28,941 bases of DNA from Clostridiales bacterium (GCA_019415925.1 DXYG01000002.1:37421-66361), one strand, 5' to 3'; shown: positions 16,822 to 25,603, counted from the stretch's first letter. A program made the numbers and translations. The notes: generated from the sequence alone by a model not told the origin.

Positions 16822-17697
16822 TTATTTTTTACGGCAGGCAAGCTGACGTGCAAAATCAGAAAGACTGCTTACGTCACCGCTGAATACTTCAAGCGACTTT
16901 AAAGCCTTTTCTGTGAGTTCATCTACAAGCTCACGGCATTTTTCAATGCCGAGAAGTGAAACATAGGTTGACTTGCTGTTTTCCAAATCACTGCCGACAG
17001 GTTTGCCGAGTTCCTCGTTTGATGAAGTTACATCGAGAATATCGTCCTGAATCTGAAAAGCAATACCGATGCACTCGCCGTATTCTGAGGCGGCTTCTAT
17101 ATATTTTTCATCTGCATCTACACAGATACAACCGAGCTCGCAAGCTGCTTTTATCAGGCAGGCAGTCTTTTTGTAGTCCATTTCACGCAGAACCTCCATC
17201 GGAGCGTTGGTGTTTTCGCTCATAAGGTCTATAACCTGACCTCCGACCATTCCGACTGCTCCTGCATATTTTGCAAGAGTGTTTACGCCCTTACGGCAGG
17301 CTTTGTCACCGATAAGCTCTGAAGTTTTGTCACTACTCATTATTTCAAAAGCAAGAGTCTGAAGAGCATCTCCTGCAAGCAGAGCGGTATCTTCACCGTA
17401 TACTATATGATTTGAGGGTTTTCCCCGTCTTAAATCGTCATCGTCCATACAGGGCAAATCATCGTGAATAAGCGAATAAGTATGAATCATCTCAACTGCG
17501 CAGGCAAACGGCGCCGCTTTTTCGGAATTTTCTCCGCAAAGCTGAGCAAATTCAAAAACAAGGCAGGGACGCACACGCTTTCCGCCTGCTTCAAGACTGT
17601 ATTTCATAGATTCAATAAGCTTTTTTTCTTTACATTTCAAGTCAGGCAGAAAATCAAATAAATATTTTTCTGTAACAGAAATATAATCAGTTTTCAA
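16822..17697 (-). CDS. ispA: Short-chain polyprenyl diphosphate synthase (FPP synthase type)
   Basis: This enzyme joins IPP to allylic diphosphates to give geranyl/farnesyl diphosphate. The first aspartate-rich motif is HDDLPCMDDDD (78-88) and the second is QIQDDILD (215-222); both metal sites are intact. A two-residue insertion (Pro-Cys) in the first motif is typical of bacterial FPP synthases. Length is 291. The start is a TTG at 17695-17697, supported by a strong GGGGAGGG site 8 bases upstream, and it overlaps the end of xseB by 11 bases. The xseB-ispA-dxs order is conserved in Firmicutes. Confidence 0.94.
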   Translation of the reverse strand: MKTDYISVTEKYLFDFLPDLKCKEKKLIESMKYSLEAGGKRVRPCLVFEFAQLCGENSEKAAPFACAVEMIHTYSLIHDDLPCMDDDDLRRGKPSNHIVYGEDTALLAGDALQTLAFEIMSSDKTSELIGDKACRKGVNTLAKYAGAVGMVGGQVIDLMSENTNAPMEVLREMDYKKTACLIKAACELGCICVDADEKYIEAASEYGECIGIAFQIQDDILDVTSSNEELGKPVGSDLENSKSTYVSLLGIEKCRELVDELTEKALKSLEVFSGDVSSLSDFARQLACRKK

Positions 17698-17917
17698 CTA
17701 AGTTTCCCTCCCCATTCTTTATGCGCTGAATTCTCTCGTTGATATCTTCAATCTGTCCCTTGCAACTTTCAAGCTCTTTCATACAATAAGACAAAAGCTC
17801 GCAAGCCTGAGCGTACTGCTCAACGCTTTCCTGCAAGGTAAGACCTTTGTTTTCCATATTTTTTACAATTTCTTCAAGCTTTGCGTTTGCCTGTTCAAAC
17901 GTCATTTTTTTATCCAT
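17687..17917 (-). CDS. xseB: Exodeoxyribonuclease VII small subunit
   Basis: XseB is the small helical subunit that coats and stabilises the XseA nuclease. This 76-residue protein matches the family with the FEQANAKLEEIVKNMENKGLTLQES pattern (8-32) and a helical-hairpin layout. The ATG has an AGAGGTG site. The large-subunit gene xseA, normally just upstream, is absent here; whiA lies 32 bp upstream instead. xseA must be elsewhere for ExoVII to work. The last codons of xseB contain the ribosome site and start codon of ispA. Confidence 0.93.
   Translation of the reverse strand: MDKKMTFEQANAKLEEIVKNMENKGLTLQESVEQYAQACELLSYCMKELESCKGQIEDINERIQRIKNGEGNLVEN
17706..17713 (-). promoter_or_regulatory. 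Ribosome binding site for the TTG start of ispA, inside xseB
   Basis: GGGGAGGG on the minus strand ends 8 bases before the TTG at 17697. It lies within the last codons of xseB and supports translation of ispA from TTG with coupling to xseB. Confidence 0.7.
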
Positions 17918-17949
17918 TAGAGTAGCACCTCTGAAAATTCAATATCAAA

Positions 17950-18864
17950 TTATTCATCTGCATATTCAAGCAGTCTTTGGATTCTGTGGTTTGCTCCGCT
18001 TCGGCTGATGGGAGGATTAAGATTCTGTCCCAAATCCCTAAGTGACATTTCGGGGTTTTTAAGCCTTAAATATGCAATTTCTCTTAAATCGTCGGGCAAA
18101 GAATCAAGTCCTTTTGTCTTTTTAATCTTTTCAATTGCTTCGAGCTGTTTTGCAGAAGCCGACGCTACCTTGCCGATATTTGCAAGCTCTCCGTTAATAC
18201 GGCGATTTACGTTGTTGCGAACAAGCTTTACAGCCTTTGTACCCATAATTTCCATTGCTTTGACGGGTGCGCCGATATATGTAAGCAGGTCGCAGATTTG
18301 TTCACTGCCTTTGAAATAGACAACATAACTTCCGTTTCGCACAACTGTTTTAGGAGTAAAATCACACTCGGTAATTTCAGAAAGAATTTTGCACAAATCA
18401 AGAGATAAATTCTTATGCGGAACGCAGAACTCTGCGTGATAGCCCTTCATCGGGTCGGAAACAGAACCGCAGGAAAGAAAAACGCCCCTGATAAATGCGC
18501 CTGACAGCTCCTCGGAGCTTACGTTTGCTCTGTTTACTCGCAGTGAAACCTGATTTTTTGAATGTCCGAAATCCTCAAAAATCCGTTTACATTCATCAGA
18601 ATCAACAACTGCAATCTTGTAAAGGTGAGCGTCGTTTGATTTTGTACGAAGTGCCGTCTGCTTTTCAAGTATCGGCATATACAAATTCTGTAGCAAAAAC
18701 GTTATTCGTTTGCAGGCATAGGTATTTTCAGTTTTGAAAACAATTTTGCTCTCGGAAAATGTCTTTCCGAAAAGCAACATTCCGTAAAGCTCAGCCTTTA
18801 AAAGCTCTCTGTCGTAAACTTCTGCTTGGCAGAGCTCCTTTTTTATTTCGGAAGAAAAAGACAC
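17950..18864 (-). CDS. whiA: Sporulation/division regulator WhiA
   Basis: WhiA is a DNA-binding protein found in nearly all Gram-positives. It triggers sporulation septation in Streptomyces and affects division and chromosome segregation in Bacillus. The 304 residues have a degenerate LAGLIDADG homing-endonuclease-like fold (about 20-210) and a C-terminal helix-turn-helix ending in LRDLGQNLNPPISRSGANHRI (about 270-291). A longer frame to 18912 exists, but the GTG at 18862-18864 has a near-perfect GGGAGG site 6 bases upstream and gives the family start (M)SFSSEIKKELC. This removes the apparent overlap with rapZ and leaves 31 bp. The usual middle gene yvcK is missing. Confidence 0.96.
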   Translation of the reverse strand: MSFSSEIKKELCQAEVYDRELLKAELYGMLLFGKTFSESKIVFKTENTYACKRITFLLQNLYMPILEKQTALRTKSNDAHLYKIAVVDSDECKRIFEDFGHSKNQVSLRVNRANVSSEELSGAFIRGVFLSCGSVSDPMKGYHAEFCVPHKNLSLDLCKILSEITECDFTPKTVVRNGSYVVYFKGSEQICDLLTYIGAPVKAMEIMGTKAVKLVRNNVNRRINGELANIGKVASASAKQLEAIEKIKKTKGLDSLPDDLREIAYLRLKNPEMSLRDLGQNLNPPISRSGANHRIQRLLEYADE

Positions 18865-18870
18865 TTTTAT

Positions 18871-18876
18871 CCTCCC
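18871..18876 (-). promoter_or_regulatory. Ribosome binding site that sets the GTG start of whiA
   Basis: GGGAGG, 6 bases from the GTG at 18864, and within the gap after rapZ. It rules out the 16-residue longer form. Confidence 0.8.
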
Positions 18877-18895
18877 TTGGTAATACTGAATCATT

Positions 18896-19759
18896 TTATT
18901 TGGATACGTCACGGTGCTGGATTACGCAACGGTAGCCCTTCTGAACAAAATGCTCGTCAAGCGTTCTTGCAATTGTAACGCTCCTGTGTTTTCCGCCTGT
19001 ACAGCCGATTCCGACTACAAGCTCGCTTTTGCCCTCTTTAAGATAAAGCGGAACGGAAAAATCAAGCAAATTAAGAGTACGTCTGATAAATTCCTGCGTT
19101 TCGTCGCTGTTGAGTACATAATCACGAACTTTTTTGTCAAGTCCCGTGAGATGTTTAAGCTCAGGAATATAGTACGGATTAGGCAGACAGCGAACGTCAA
19201 TAATAAGGTCGGCTTCAAGCGGAATTCCGTACTTAAAGCCGAACGACATAAAGGTAAGCGTCAAGCTCTGTGAGGTGTCCTCCATAAACATCGACATAAC
19301 ACGCTCACGAAGCTGTTTATTTGACATATAGGTTGTATCAATTTTATAGTCAGCAAGCTTTTTTATCGGAATAAGCAGAGCTTTTTCAAACTCTACCGCT
19401 TCCGAAACAGAGCCGTCTTTGAGCCGTTCGGACAATGGGTGCTTTCGGCGTGTTTCTTTATATCTGACAATAAGACAATCAACCTTTGCATCAAAGAAAA
19501 GTATGCTTACGCTTTTGTACTTTTTCTTGAATTTTTCAAGCTCTGAATACATATCTTCAAAGTTTTCGTTGCCTCTTACGTCAACTACTACGGCAACACG
19601 CTTCATCATATTGTCCTTTGAATTAAGGCACAAGGTATAGAGTGTGGAAAGCAATGATGCAGGGATATTATCAACGCAATAGTACCCGATATCTTCAAGG
19701 ACGTGGAGTGCGCTTGTTTTGCCTGCTCCCGACATTCCCGTAATTATTACAAATTCCAT
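18896..19759 (-). CDS. rapZ: RapZ/YvcJ nucleotide-binding protein
   Basis: The 287-residue protein has an N-terminal P-loop GMSGAGKT (8-15) and the C-terminal domain with GIGCTGGKHRSV (about 252-263), which binds a phosphosugar/RNA in RapZ. In E. coli RapZ guides RNase E to the GlmZ RNA and senses glucosamine-6-phosphate. In Bacillus YvcJ is a GTP/ATP-binding protein with a less clear role in competence. The Firmicute role is therefore open. It lies 13 bp after murB and before whiA. In most Firmicutes the order is yvcJ-yvcK-whiA, and yvcK is not here. Confidence 0.94.
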   Translation of the reverse strand: MEFVIITGMSGAGKTSALHVLEDIGYYCVDNIPASLLSTLYTLCLNSKDNMMKRVAVVVDVRGNENFEDMYSELEKFKKKYKSVSILFFDAKVDCLIVRYKETRRKHPLSERLKDGSVSEAVEFEKALLIPIKKLADYKIDTTYMSNKQLRERVMSMFMEDTSQSLTLTFMSFGFKYGIPLEADLIIDVRCLPNPYYIPELKHLTGLDKKVRDYVLNSDETQEFIRRTLNLLDFSVPLYLKEGKSELVVGIGCTGGKHRSVTIARTLDEHFVQKGYRCVIQHRDVSK

Positions 19760-19772
19760 AAAATCACCAAAA

Positions 19773-20678
19773 TTAAAGTATAATCAGCTCACATTCGAGA
19801 TTATAACCTGTTTTGTCTGATACAGTTTTCTGAATCTGACTTATTAAATTTCTGACGTCCTTTGCAGTAGCATTTGACTTATTGATTATAAAGCCTGCGT
19901 GCTTTTCGGAAACCTGAGCACCTCCGCAAAGCTTTCCCTTTAAGCCGCACTGTTCAATTAATGCGCCTGCAAAGTTACCCTCAGGGCGTTTGAACACACT
20001 GCCTGCACTTGGATATTCAAGCGGCTGTTTTGTACTGCGGCGTGACATATAATCGTCCATTTTTGCTCTTATTCCATCGGGATTTCCCTTTTTGAGTTTA
20101 AGGGTAACTCCCGTAATTATCATATTATTGTTGCGGTAAACGCTTGTTCTGTAACCAAACTTCAAATCGTCCTTTTCTATTCTTCCGATTTCACCGCTCG
20201 GCGAAATGTGAGAAACACTGTGTACGACGTCTTTCATTTCTCCGTCATAAGCGCCTGCGTTCATAAATACTGCACCGCCGACTGTACCGGGGATTCCCCA
20301 TGCAAATTCAAGTCCCGACAAGCCGCAGTTGAGCGCAAATTTACACAGATAAGCGAGCGTTGCACCTGCACCGCAGAAAATGGTTGTATCATCAACAAGC
20401 GTGATTTTGCGAAAATCGCCGTCAAGTCGGATTACAGCACCTTTGATGCCCTCATCACTTACAAGCAGATTGCTGCCGTTGCCGAGAATCATATAGTCAA
20501 CATTCGAGTCCTGACATTCTTTTAAAATTGTGCTGAGCTTGCTCAGATTGTTTACTTTTATGTAAGCGTCGGCATTTCCGCCGATTTTAAATGATGTGTG
20601 CTTGCTCATAGGCTCATTTTGTCTTGCCTCACAACCCAGAATTTCGGCAAGATTAAAAATGATTTCGCTTTTATTCAT
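19773..20678 (-). CDS. murB: UDP-N-acetylenolpyruvoylglucosamine reductase
   Basis: MurB completes UDP-MurNAc synthesis, reducing the enolpyruvyl group with NADPH and FAD. At 301 residues it shows FAD-binding segments GNGSNLLVSD (near 103-112) and GTVGGAVFMNAGAYDGEM (near 150-167) and the catalytic-serine region YPSAGSVFKRP (about 220-230). The lack of the large type I insert makes it a type II MurB. The site AAGGGGT precedes the ATG. Its place between hprK/PHP and rapZ joins wall precursor supply to carbon-status regulators. Confidence 0.96.
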   Translation of the reverse strand: MNKSEIIFNLAEILGCEARQNEPMSKHTSFKIGGNADAYIKVNNLSKLSTILKECQDSNVDYMILGNGSNLLVSDEGIKGAVIRLDGDFRKITLVDDTTIFCGAGATLAYLCKFALNCGLSGLEFAWGIPGTVGGAVFMNAGAYDGEMKDVVHSVSHISPSGEIGRIEKDDLKFGYRTSVYRNNNMIITGVTLKLKKGNPDGIRAKMDDYMSRRSTKQPLEYPSAGSVFKRPEGNFAGALIEQCGLKGKLCGGAQVSEKHAGFIINKSNATAKDVRNLISQIQKTVSDKTGYNLECELIIL

Positions 20679-20699
20679 AAAATACCCCTTTATTCTATA

Positions 20700-21419
20700 T
20701 CAGTATGAAATATTCTTCTCATCAAAATATGCTTTTAAGTTTTCAACGCTTGTGTTTACAATAAGCTTTTCGGGAAAATCAATGTCCTCAAGCATTTCAA
20801 GCGTTTTGTTGGCTCTGCCGAGAGTATTTGTAAAATGGGCGTCGGTATCAACGCAGATTCTTGCTCCGTACTTTTTGCAAAGTTTTGCGATTGTTACGCA
20901 GTTACCGACATAATCTCTTTTATATCTGAATGCCGAATCGTTAATTTCAACAAGCTTGCCGTTCTTTGCAAAAACAGGAATAACCTTGTCATAATCGTAT
21001 TTAAAGTACTCCGAACCGCTGTGACCGATTACATTAACATTCGGATTTTCCGCTAATTTCAGATAAGCGTTGGTGCATTTTTCAACCGTAGCCTTACCGT
21101 CCAGCGTAATTGTGTGCATTGAAGCTACTATCCAATCAAGGTGATTCTGAAGCGATGGTTCAACGTCAATATTACCATCATAGTCGCAGATATTTGCTTC
21201 TATTCCACGCAACAGTCTTACCCCCTGAAGATACTCGGGCAAAATACCGAGCGATTCAAAGTAAAACGGACCGGGTGCTCCCGGCATTGTACGGGCATGG
21301 TCGGTTATAGCCAAGGCAAAGAGTCCGAGTTCTGATGCTTCATAAGCCATTTCGGTAACGGTTGCATATGCGTGAGTTGATGCTATTGTATGTGTGTGAA
21401 GGTCTGCTATTAACTTCAT
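20700..21419 (-). CDS. PHP-domain phosphoesterase (YcdX-like)
   Basis: The 239-residue protein is a single PHP fold. It starts DLHTHT (6-11), has ITDHAR near 38-43, internal motifs GIEAN and GHSG, and ends with the ICVDTDAHF motif (about 190-198); these give the trinuclear metal site. Relatives are phosphatases acting on small phosphate esters; one YcdX relative is linked to swarming. The substrate is not known. Its ribosome site GGGAG is formed by the last hprK codons, so it is coupled to hprK. A PHP gene between hprK and murB is, from memory, common in Clostridia. Confidence 0.88.
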   Translation of the reverse strand: MKLIADLHTHTIASTHAYATVTEMAYEASELGLFALAITDHARTMPGAPGPFYFESLGILPEYLQGVRLLRGIEANICDYDGNIDVEPSLQNHLDWIVASMHTITLDGKATVEKCTNAYLKLAENPNVNVIGHSGSEYFKYDYDKVIPVFAKNGKLVEINDSAFRYKRDYVGNCVTIAKLCKKYGARICVDTDAHFTNTLGRANKTLEMLEDIDFPEKLIVNTSVENLKAYFDEKNISY

Positions 21420-21427
21420 TTATGTTC

Positions 21428-22396
21428 TTACTCCCATTTATCTACTACGGTTTTTGGTGAATCTGTCATCTCGTCAACGTCCATTCCAAGACTGCGCAAC
21501 AAATCCTGTGCGGCATTGTAACCCATTTTCTTCTGTCTGTTGTTCATAGCGGCTACTTCAATAATTACTGCAAGGTTTCGGCCGGGCTTTACAGGGATTG
21601 TAAGAGTCGGCACTTCAACTCCGAGAATGTCCATATATTCATTGTCAAGTCCCATTCTGTCATAAACCTTTGAGCTGTCCCAGAGTTCAAGGTTGATTAC
21701 CATATCAATCTTTTCCTGCATTTTAACAGCACCCATACCGAAAAGCTTACGTGCGTTGATAATTCCTATTCCTCGAAGCTCGATAAAATGCCTGATATTT
21801 GCAGGTGACTGACCGATAAGCGTTGTTGCAGAGGTTCTGCGGATTTCAACAGCGTCATCAGCAACTAAGCGGTGACCACGCTTAATAAGCTCCATAGCCG
21901 TTTCGCTCTTACCAACTCCGCTGTCGCCGATAAGCAGACAGCCTTCACCGTAAACCTCGACAAGTACGCCGTGTCGTGTAATTCTGGGTGCAAGAGCGTG
22001 GTTAAGATAGTGAACAAGACGGGCAGTTAAATCCGAAGTGCTGTCATCTGTACTGAAAATCGAAACCTTGTGCAGTTTTGCACTCTCAAGAATTGCAGTT
22101 GAAGGCTCAATGTCACGACAGATAATTACAGCAGGCGGACCAAAGCTGAAAATTGAGTCGATAACCATTCTCTGAGCTTCCGAACCGAAACGTCCGAGAT
22201 ATGAAAACTCGGTATTTCCGAGAACCTGAATACGCTTGTTATCAAAGAATTCAAAGTAGCCTGTAAGCTCAAGTCCAGGTCTGTTAATTTCAACAGTCGT
22301 TATATTAATATCCTTATAATTTTCCGATACATAAACCTCACTAAGGTCTAAATCATTGACAATATCCGACAAAGGAACATAAAATTCAACAGACAT
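21428..22396 (-). CDS. hprK: HPr kinase/phosphorylase
   Basis: HprK phosphorylates HPr at Ser46 in response to fructose-1,6-bisphosphate, setting carbon catabolite repression through CcpA. The 322 residues have the conserved RHG histidine H142, P-loop GDSGVGKS (157-164) and the ELRGIGIINARKLFG signature near 207-221. It is full length. It is first of the 17-gene run and has a candidate promoter (22439-22467) and a GGCGGTG ribosome site. Since no HPr or PTS gene is nearby, it acts on targets elsewhere. Confidence 0.96.
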   Translation of the reverse strand: MSVEFYVPLSDIVNDLDLSEVYVSENYKDINITTVEINRPGLELTGYFEFFDNKRIQVLGNTEFSYLGRFGSEAQRMVIDSIFSFGPPAVIICRDIEPSTAILESAKLHKVSIFSTDDSTSDLTARLVHYLNHALAPRITRHGVLVEVYGEGCLLIGDSGVGKSETAMELIKRGHRLVADDAVEIRRTSATTLIGQSPANIRHFIELRGIGIINARKLFGMGAVKMQEKIDMVINLELWDSSKVYDRMGLDNEYMDILGVEVPTLTIPVKPGRNLAVIIEVAAMNNRQKKMGYNAAQDLLRSLGMDVDEMTDSPKTVVDKWE

Positions 22397-22438
22397 ATAT
22401 TCACCGCCTTAAATATTTCGAGTATTATAGTTATCTTT

Positions 22439-22467
22439 ATTATACACCATATTGAGGTCGGTATAAA
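22439..22467 (-). promoter_or_regulatory. Candidate sigma-A promoter for the hprK-hemZ gene run
   Basis: On the minus strand a perfect TATAAT (22444-22439) lies 17 bases after TTTATA (22467-22462), a weak -35. Expected transcription start is about 22432, giving a 35-base leader to the hprK ATG. It is in the only sizeable gap (112 bp) upstream of the run, which otherwise has no space for a promoter. The rest of the gap is AT-rich, with no clear terminator for gerC. Confidence 0.55.
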
Positions 22468-22508
22468 GTCTTTTTATGAATTATTTTTCAAATATTTTAT
22501 TATTTTTC

Positions 22509-23099
22509 TCATTTTTCAGCATTAATTTTTATAGTTTCAGCTTTTATTTCTTTTTCGGAATTAATATATGAAACGGAAAATTCTCTATTGGTGTCTAAGA
22601 AAAAATTATTGAATATAGATAAAGAATTGAGGCTTATATCTTTGTTTTTATTCTTTATAAGAATAATATGCTCTTCAACCTGTTCGGGCAGTTTTTTATC
22701 GTTTACAAATTTTTCCACTAAATTATCATCGCATAATGTTACATACATAAGGGGTGAAAAATACGGCTTTTCGGATATATACTTTATATCCGATTTAAGT
22801 GTTTTATCCGCTATTCTCTCCTCTGTTATGAACAGCTCAAGCTTTGAAAGCGAGAGGTTTGGTATAAATTCGCTTTTGGCTTTTGAGCAGGCTTGTTCAA
22901 ACGAATCTGCAAATACAGTAGTAAAAACGGGTGTATTGGAGCTTGAAAGCAGATAAAATGTGTAACAAATTCTGCCGTCCTTTTCCCCTACTGTGACGGT
23001 TTCTGCAATTGAAGCCTTGTCAACCTGTTTTGAGCTTGAACAGCCTGTAAACAGGACTGATAAGATACATATAAGGAATAATATTATTTTTTTAGTCAT
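22509..23099 (-). CDS. Short Ger(x)C-family germination lipoprotein (C subunit)
   Basis: C subunits of GerA-type receptors are lipoproteins on the outer face of the spore inner membrane. This one has a signal peptide with lipobox LFTGC (C20). It then shows the N-terminal domain pattern of the family: a TFYLLSSSN-like strand region, FEQACSKAKSEF helix and LSKLELFITEERIAD, followed by a helical part near 105-135. It is only 196 residues, about half the usual 370-400. Domains two and three appear absent. Only 112 bp of AT-rich DNA follows before hprK and no remnant is seen, so this is a compact form and not a frameshift. It overlaps gerAB by 8 bases and has a strong GGGAGGAG site. Confidence 0.82.
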   Translation of the reverse strand: MTKKIILFLICILSVLFTGCSSSKQVDKASIAETVTVGEKDGRICYTFYLLSSSNTPVFTTVFADSFEQACSKAKSEFIPNLSLSKLELFITEERIADKTLKSDIKYISEKPYFSPLMYVTLCDDNLVEKFVNDKKLPEQVEEHIILIKNKNKDISLNSLSIFNNFFLDTNREFSVSYINSEKEIKAETIKINAEK

Positions 23100-24150
23100 T
23101 TAATCTCCTCCCGAAAGCAAAGAGATAGATTACAGGAATTACAAAAGCTGAAATAAAGGTGAGCATATTTAACAGATAGTTATTTGTCAATAATTCTTTA
23201 ACAGCATTAAAATGATAAGAACAAATGAAAAGTACAAAAATAATAACTGAAAAAATAAGCACAGTCGGCAAAGAACTGCTTTTACCTGTTGATTTGCAAA
23301 TACACGTCAGAATCAGCGAAATTTCAAGAAATACCGTTAGCAGTGATATTGAAAGATAAAGGCTGTCAAAGCCACTGACATTGCCGAAATGAGTTGTCTT
23401 TGAGAGCAAAAAGCATCTGTAATCCTGTGCAAATGCATATTCTCCAAGTACGAATGTTGTGAAAAACAGAATCAGAGCAAAAATAATCGCCGTTACTACA
23501 ACTGAAAAGACAATTTGCCTTGAACGGAAATTTTTAGTATAGCCTGATAAAACTGAAAAAATTACGGCTGTAAATGACGGCGTCAGAAAAAATGAAGTAT
23601 TATTTATAAAATCACTTTTACTGCCGCTAAAATAAAAATCAATTGTATTTATTTCTAAATTAGAAATATTGCCCGTAAAAATGGTCAGTAATACAATAAA
23701 AGAAAAAGCAAAAATAAAAATTGAGCATCTTGCAATTGCGTTTGTGCCCTTATAGGCGGCATACACACAAACCACAAGTAAAACTAAAGCGACTGCAATA
23801 ATATTAGCCTCACTGTTGAGCTTTTTGGAAAACATATCGCAGTAATTAATTAAAAAATACTCCGCTGTATAGACAAAGTACAGGCAGTAAAAAGATGATA
23901 CAAATATTATTGCGTTGGGTGTTTTCATATGAGCCAGCGACATAAAATCAAGGTCTGTTCTGTTTTTTATTATTACTGACGGAATGAAGAACAATGCCGT
24001 TATGGAAAATCCGCAAAGCAAGGTTAAAAGATTGAACAAAAATGACGTATTTTCAGGAAGGTCAAAGCTTTCAAGCAAAATTATCGAAAAGCCTGAAAGG
24101 AATATAAGAAGTAATAACCTTTTTGACGGAAATTTAATTTTTGTCTGCAT
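23092..24150 (-). CDS. GerAB-type spore germination permease (B subunit)
   Basis: The 352-residue protein is nearly all membrane, with about 10 helices (first near 12-30, last near 328-347). It is an APC-superfamily fold characteristic of GerAB/GerBB/GerKB. B subunits bind the germinant (amino acid or sugar) in a central pocket. The identity of the germinant cannot be read from this. Its ATG is preceded by GGAGG and overlaps the end of the gerAA gene by 17 bases; it overlaps gerC by 8. Tight A-B-C order indicates one operon. Confidence 0.87.
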   Translation of the reverse strand: MQTKIKFPSKRLLLLIFLSGFSIILLESFDLPENTSFLFNLLTLLCGFSITALFFIPSVIIKNRTDLDFMSLAHMKTPNAIIFVSSFYCLYFVYTAEYFLINYCDMFSKKLNSEANIIAVALVLLVVCVYAAYKGTNAIARCSIFIFAFSFIVLLTIFTGNISNLEINTIDFYFSGSKSDFINNTSFFLTPSFTAVIFSVLSGYTKNFRSRQIVFSVVVTAIIFALILFFTTFVLGEYAFAQDYRCFLLSKTTHFGNVSGFDSLYLSISLLTVFLEISLILTCICKSTGKSSSLPTVLIFSVIIFVLFICSYHFNAVKELLTNNYLLNMLTFISAFVIPVIYLFAFGRRLND

Positions 24151-25603
24151 ATCTGTCCTCCGTTTCAGGGAATTTCTGCACCTTTATTGTGCGCTTTGAA
24201 AGGCTTTTCCAGTCTGCACGGATAAAAACGTCACGCATACTTTTCAGCGAGAACGGTGCAAGCGACGACATATATGGCACTCCAAGTGAAGTTTTGGCGC
24301 ACATATTAATCATTACTACACAGGATGCAAGCACTATTCCCCACAAGCCGAAAATTCCTCCGACTATTACGAACGAAAAACGCAGAACAGTTATAGGCGG
24401 ATATAACGGAGAGGTTACATAACTGCAAATTGCGGCTGTTGCAACAACCATAAGAGTAGATGAGCTGATAAAACCTGCGCTTACTGCACTTTCACCGATT
24501 ACAAGCGCACCTACTATGCTGACTGCGTGACCGAGTGGTTTCGGGATTCGAAGTCCTGCTTCACGCATAATTTCGTATACAAAGGTGATTATTACCACTT
24601 CAAGCGTTACCGGCAAGGGTGTATCTGAAAGGGATTCCGAAGTTTTTATGAGCAGTCCTGTCGGGAAATATTCGGGGTGAAACTGTGCAAACGCTGTATA
24701 AAGCGCGGGCAGGTAGACCGCAATAAAAAATGAAAGGTACTTCAGAATTCTGATAAATGTTGCGTAGTACGGGCGGTTTGAGTAATCGTCTACGCTCTGA
24801 AACTCCTCAACAAACAGATGTGGTAAAATTATTACAGCAGGTGTACCGTCAATCAGAATTGCAACTCTGCCCTCTGTCAGCTTACCGCAGACGGTATCGG
24901 GACGTTCGGAAATACCCACTCCCGAAAAAATAGACTTTGAGCCTTTGTCTTCAAGATATTCAGTAAGGTAGCCTGATGCAAGGACTGTTTCAAGATTGCA
25001 ATTTTTAAGACGATTACGGATTTTCTTCAGGATTTCGGGAGAAACGCTTTTTTGCAGATAGCAAAGCATAAGCTGGGTTTGCGATTCACTGCCGACTGTT
25101 ATTGTTTCAAACACAAGGTCTGGACTTTTTATTCTTCTACGGATAAGCGTCATATTAATTCGCAGAGGTTCGGTAAAGCCTTCTCTTGAACCTCGCTGAA
25201 CGACCTCGCTTTCAGGCTCGCTTACACCTCGGAATGAAAAGCCCTGAACGCCTATTGCAAGCATTCTGTCTGTTCCGTCAACAGCAAGCAAGGCAAATCC
25301 TGAGGTTGAAAACATTACCGCTTCGTCAAATGTATTGAATTCAACAATCTCACTTGAGGTTAAAACGGAAGTCTTTATTTCATCAAAAATTTTATCAGAT
25401 GAATTTTCTGAAAATCTGTATGCAAGCAAAGGGTTGATTACCGAGAGAGCAATTACCTCTTTACTGCACATTCCCTCTATCGTAATTATTGCCGCTTTTA
25501 CGGAATTTTGTGCAGACAAGGTCATTTCACGCACTGTAAAATCAGCAGAAGAGGCAAACATCTTTTTAAGCGTATCAAGATTTTTTGTCAACGAGTTGTA
25601 CAT
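24134..25603 (-). CDS. GerAA-type spore germination protein (A subunit)
   Basis: A 489-residue GerA-family protein with a large soluble N-terminal domain (about 1-280; the EGRVAILIDGTPAVIILPH core precedes the membrane part). About five C-terminal membrane segments follow (around 290-440, including YEIMREAGLRIPKPLG before the last). GerA proteins oligomerise with B and C subunits into a germinant-gated ion channel in the spore inner membrane. SpoVAF is a homologue, but the neighbouring B and C genes mark this as a receptor operon. The ATG has GGTGAT close by. It is divergent from the DUF421 gene by 91 bp. Confidence 0.93.
   Translation of the reverse strand: MYNSLTKNLDTLKKMFASSADFTVREMTLSAQNSVKAAIITIEGMCSKEVIALSVINPLLAYRFSENSSDKIFDEIKTSVLTSSEIVEFNTFDEAVMFSTSGFALLAVDGTDRMLAIGVQGFSFRGVSEPESEVVQRGSREGFTEPLRINMTLIRRRIKSPDLVFETITVGSESQTQLMLCYLQKSVSPEILKKIRNRLKNCNLETVLASGYLTEYLEDKGSKSIFSGVGISERPDTVCGKLTEGRVAILIDGTPAVIILPHLFVEEFQSVDDYSNRPYYATFIRILKYLSFFIAVYLPALYTAFAQFHPEYFPTGLLIKTSESLSDTPLPVTLEVVIITFVYEIMREAGLRIPKPLGHAVSIVGALVIGESAVSAGFISSSTLMVVATAAICSYVTSPLYPPITVLRFSFVIVGGIFGLWGIVLASCVVMINMCAKTSLGVPYMSSLAPFSLKSMRDVFIRADWKSLSKRTIKVQKFPETEDRYADKN

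Noticed and set aside
22397..22508. Frameshifted remainder of gerC
   Set aside because: Only 112 bp of AT-rich sequence precede hprK and no GerC-like coding is seen in any frame.
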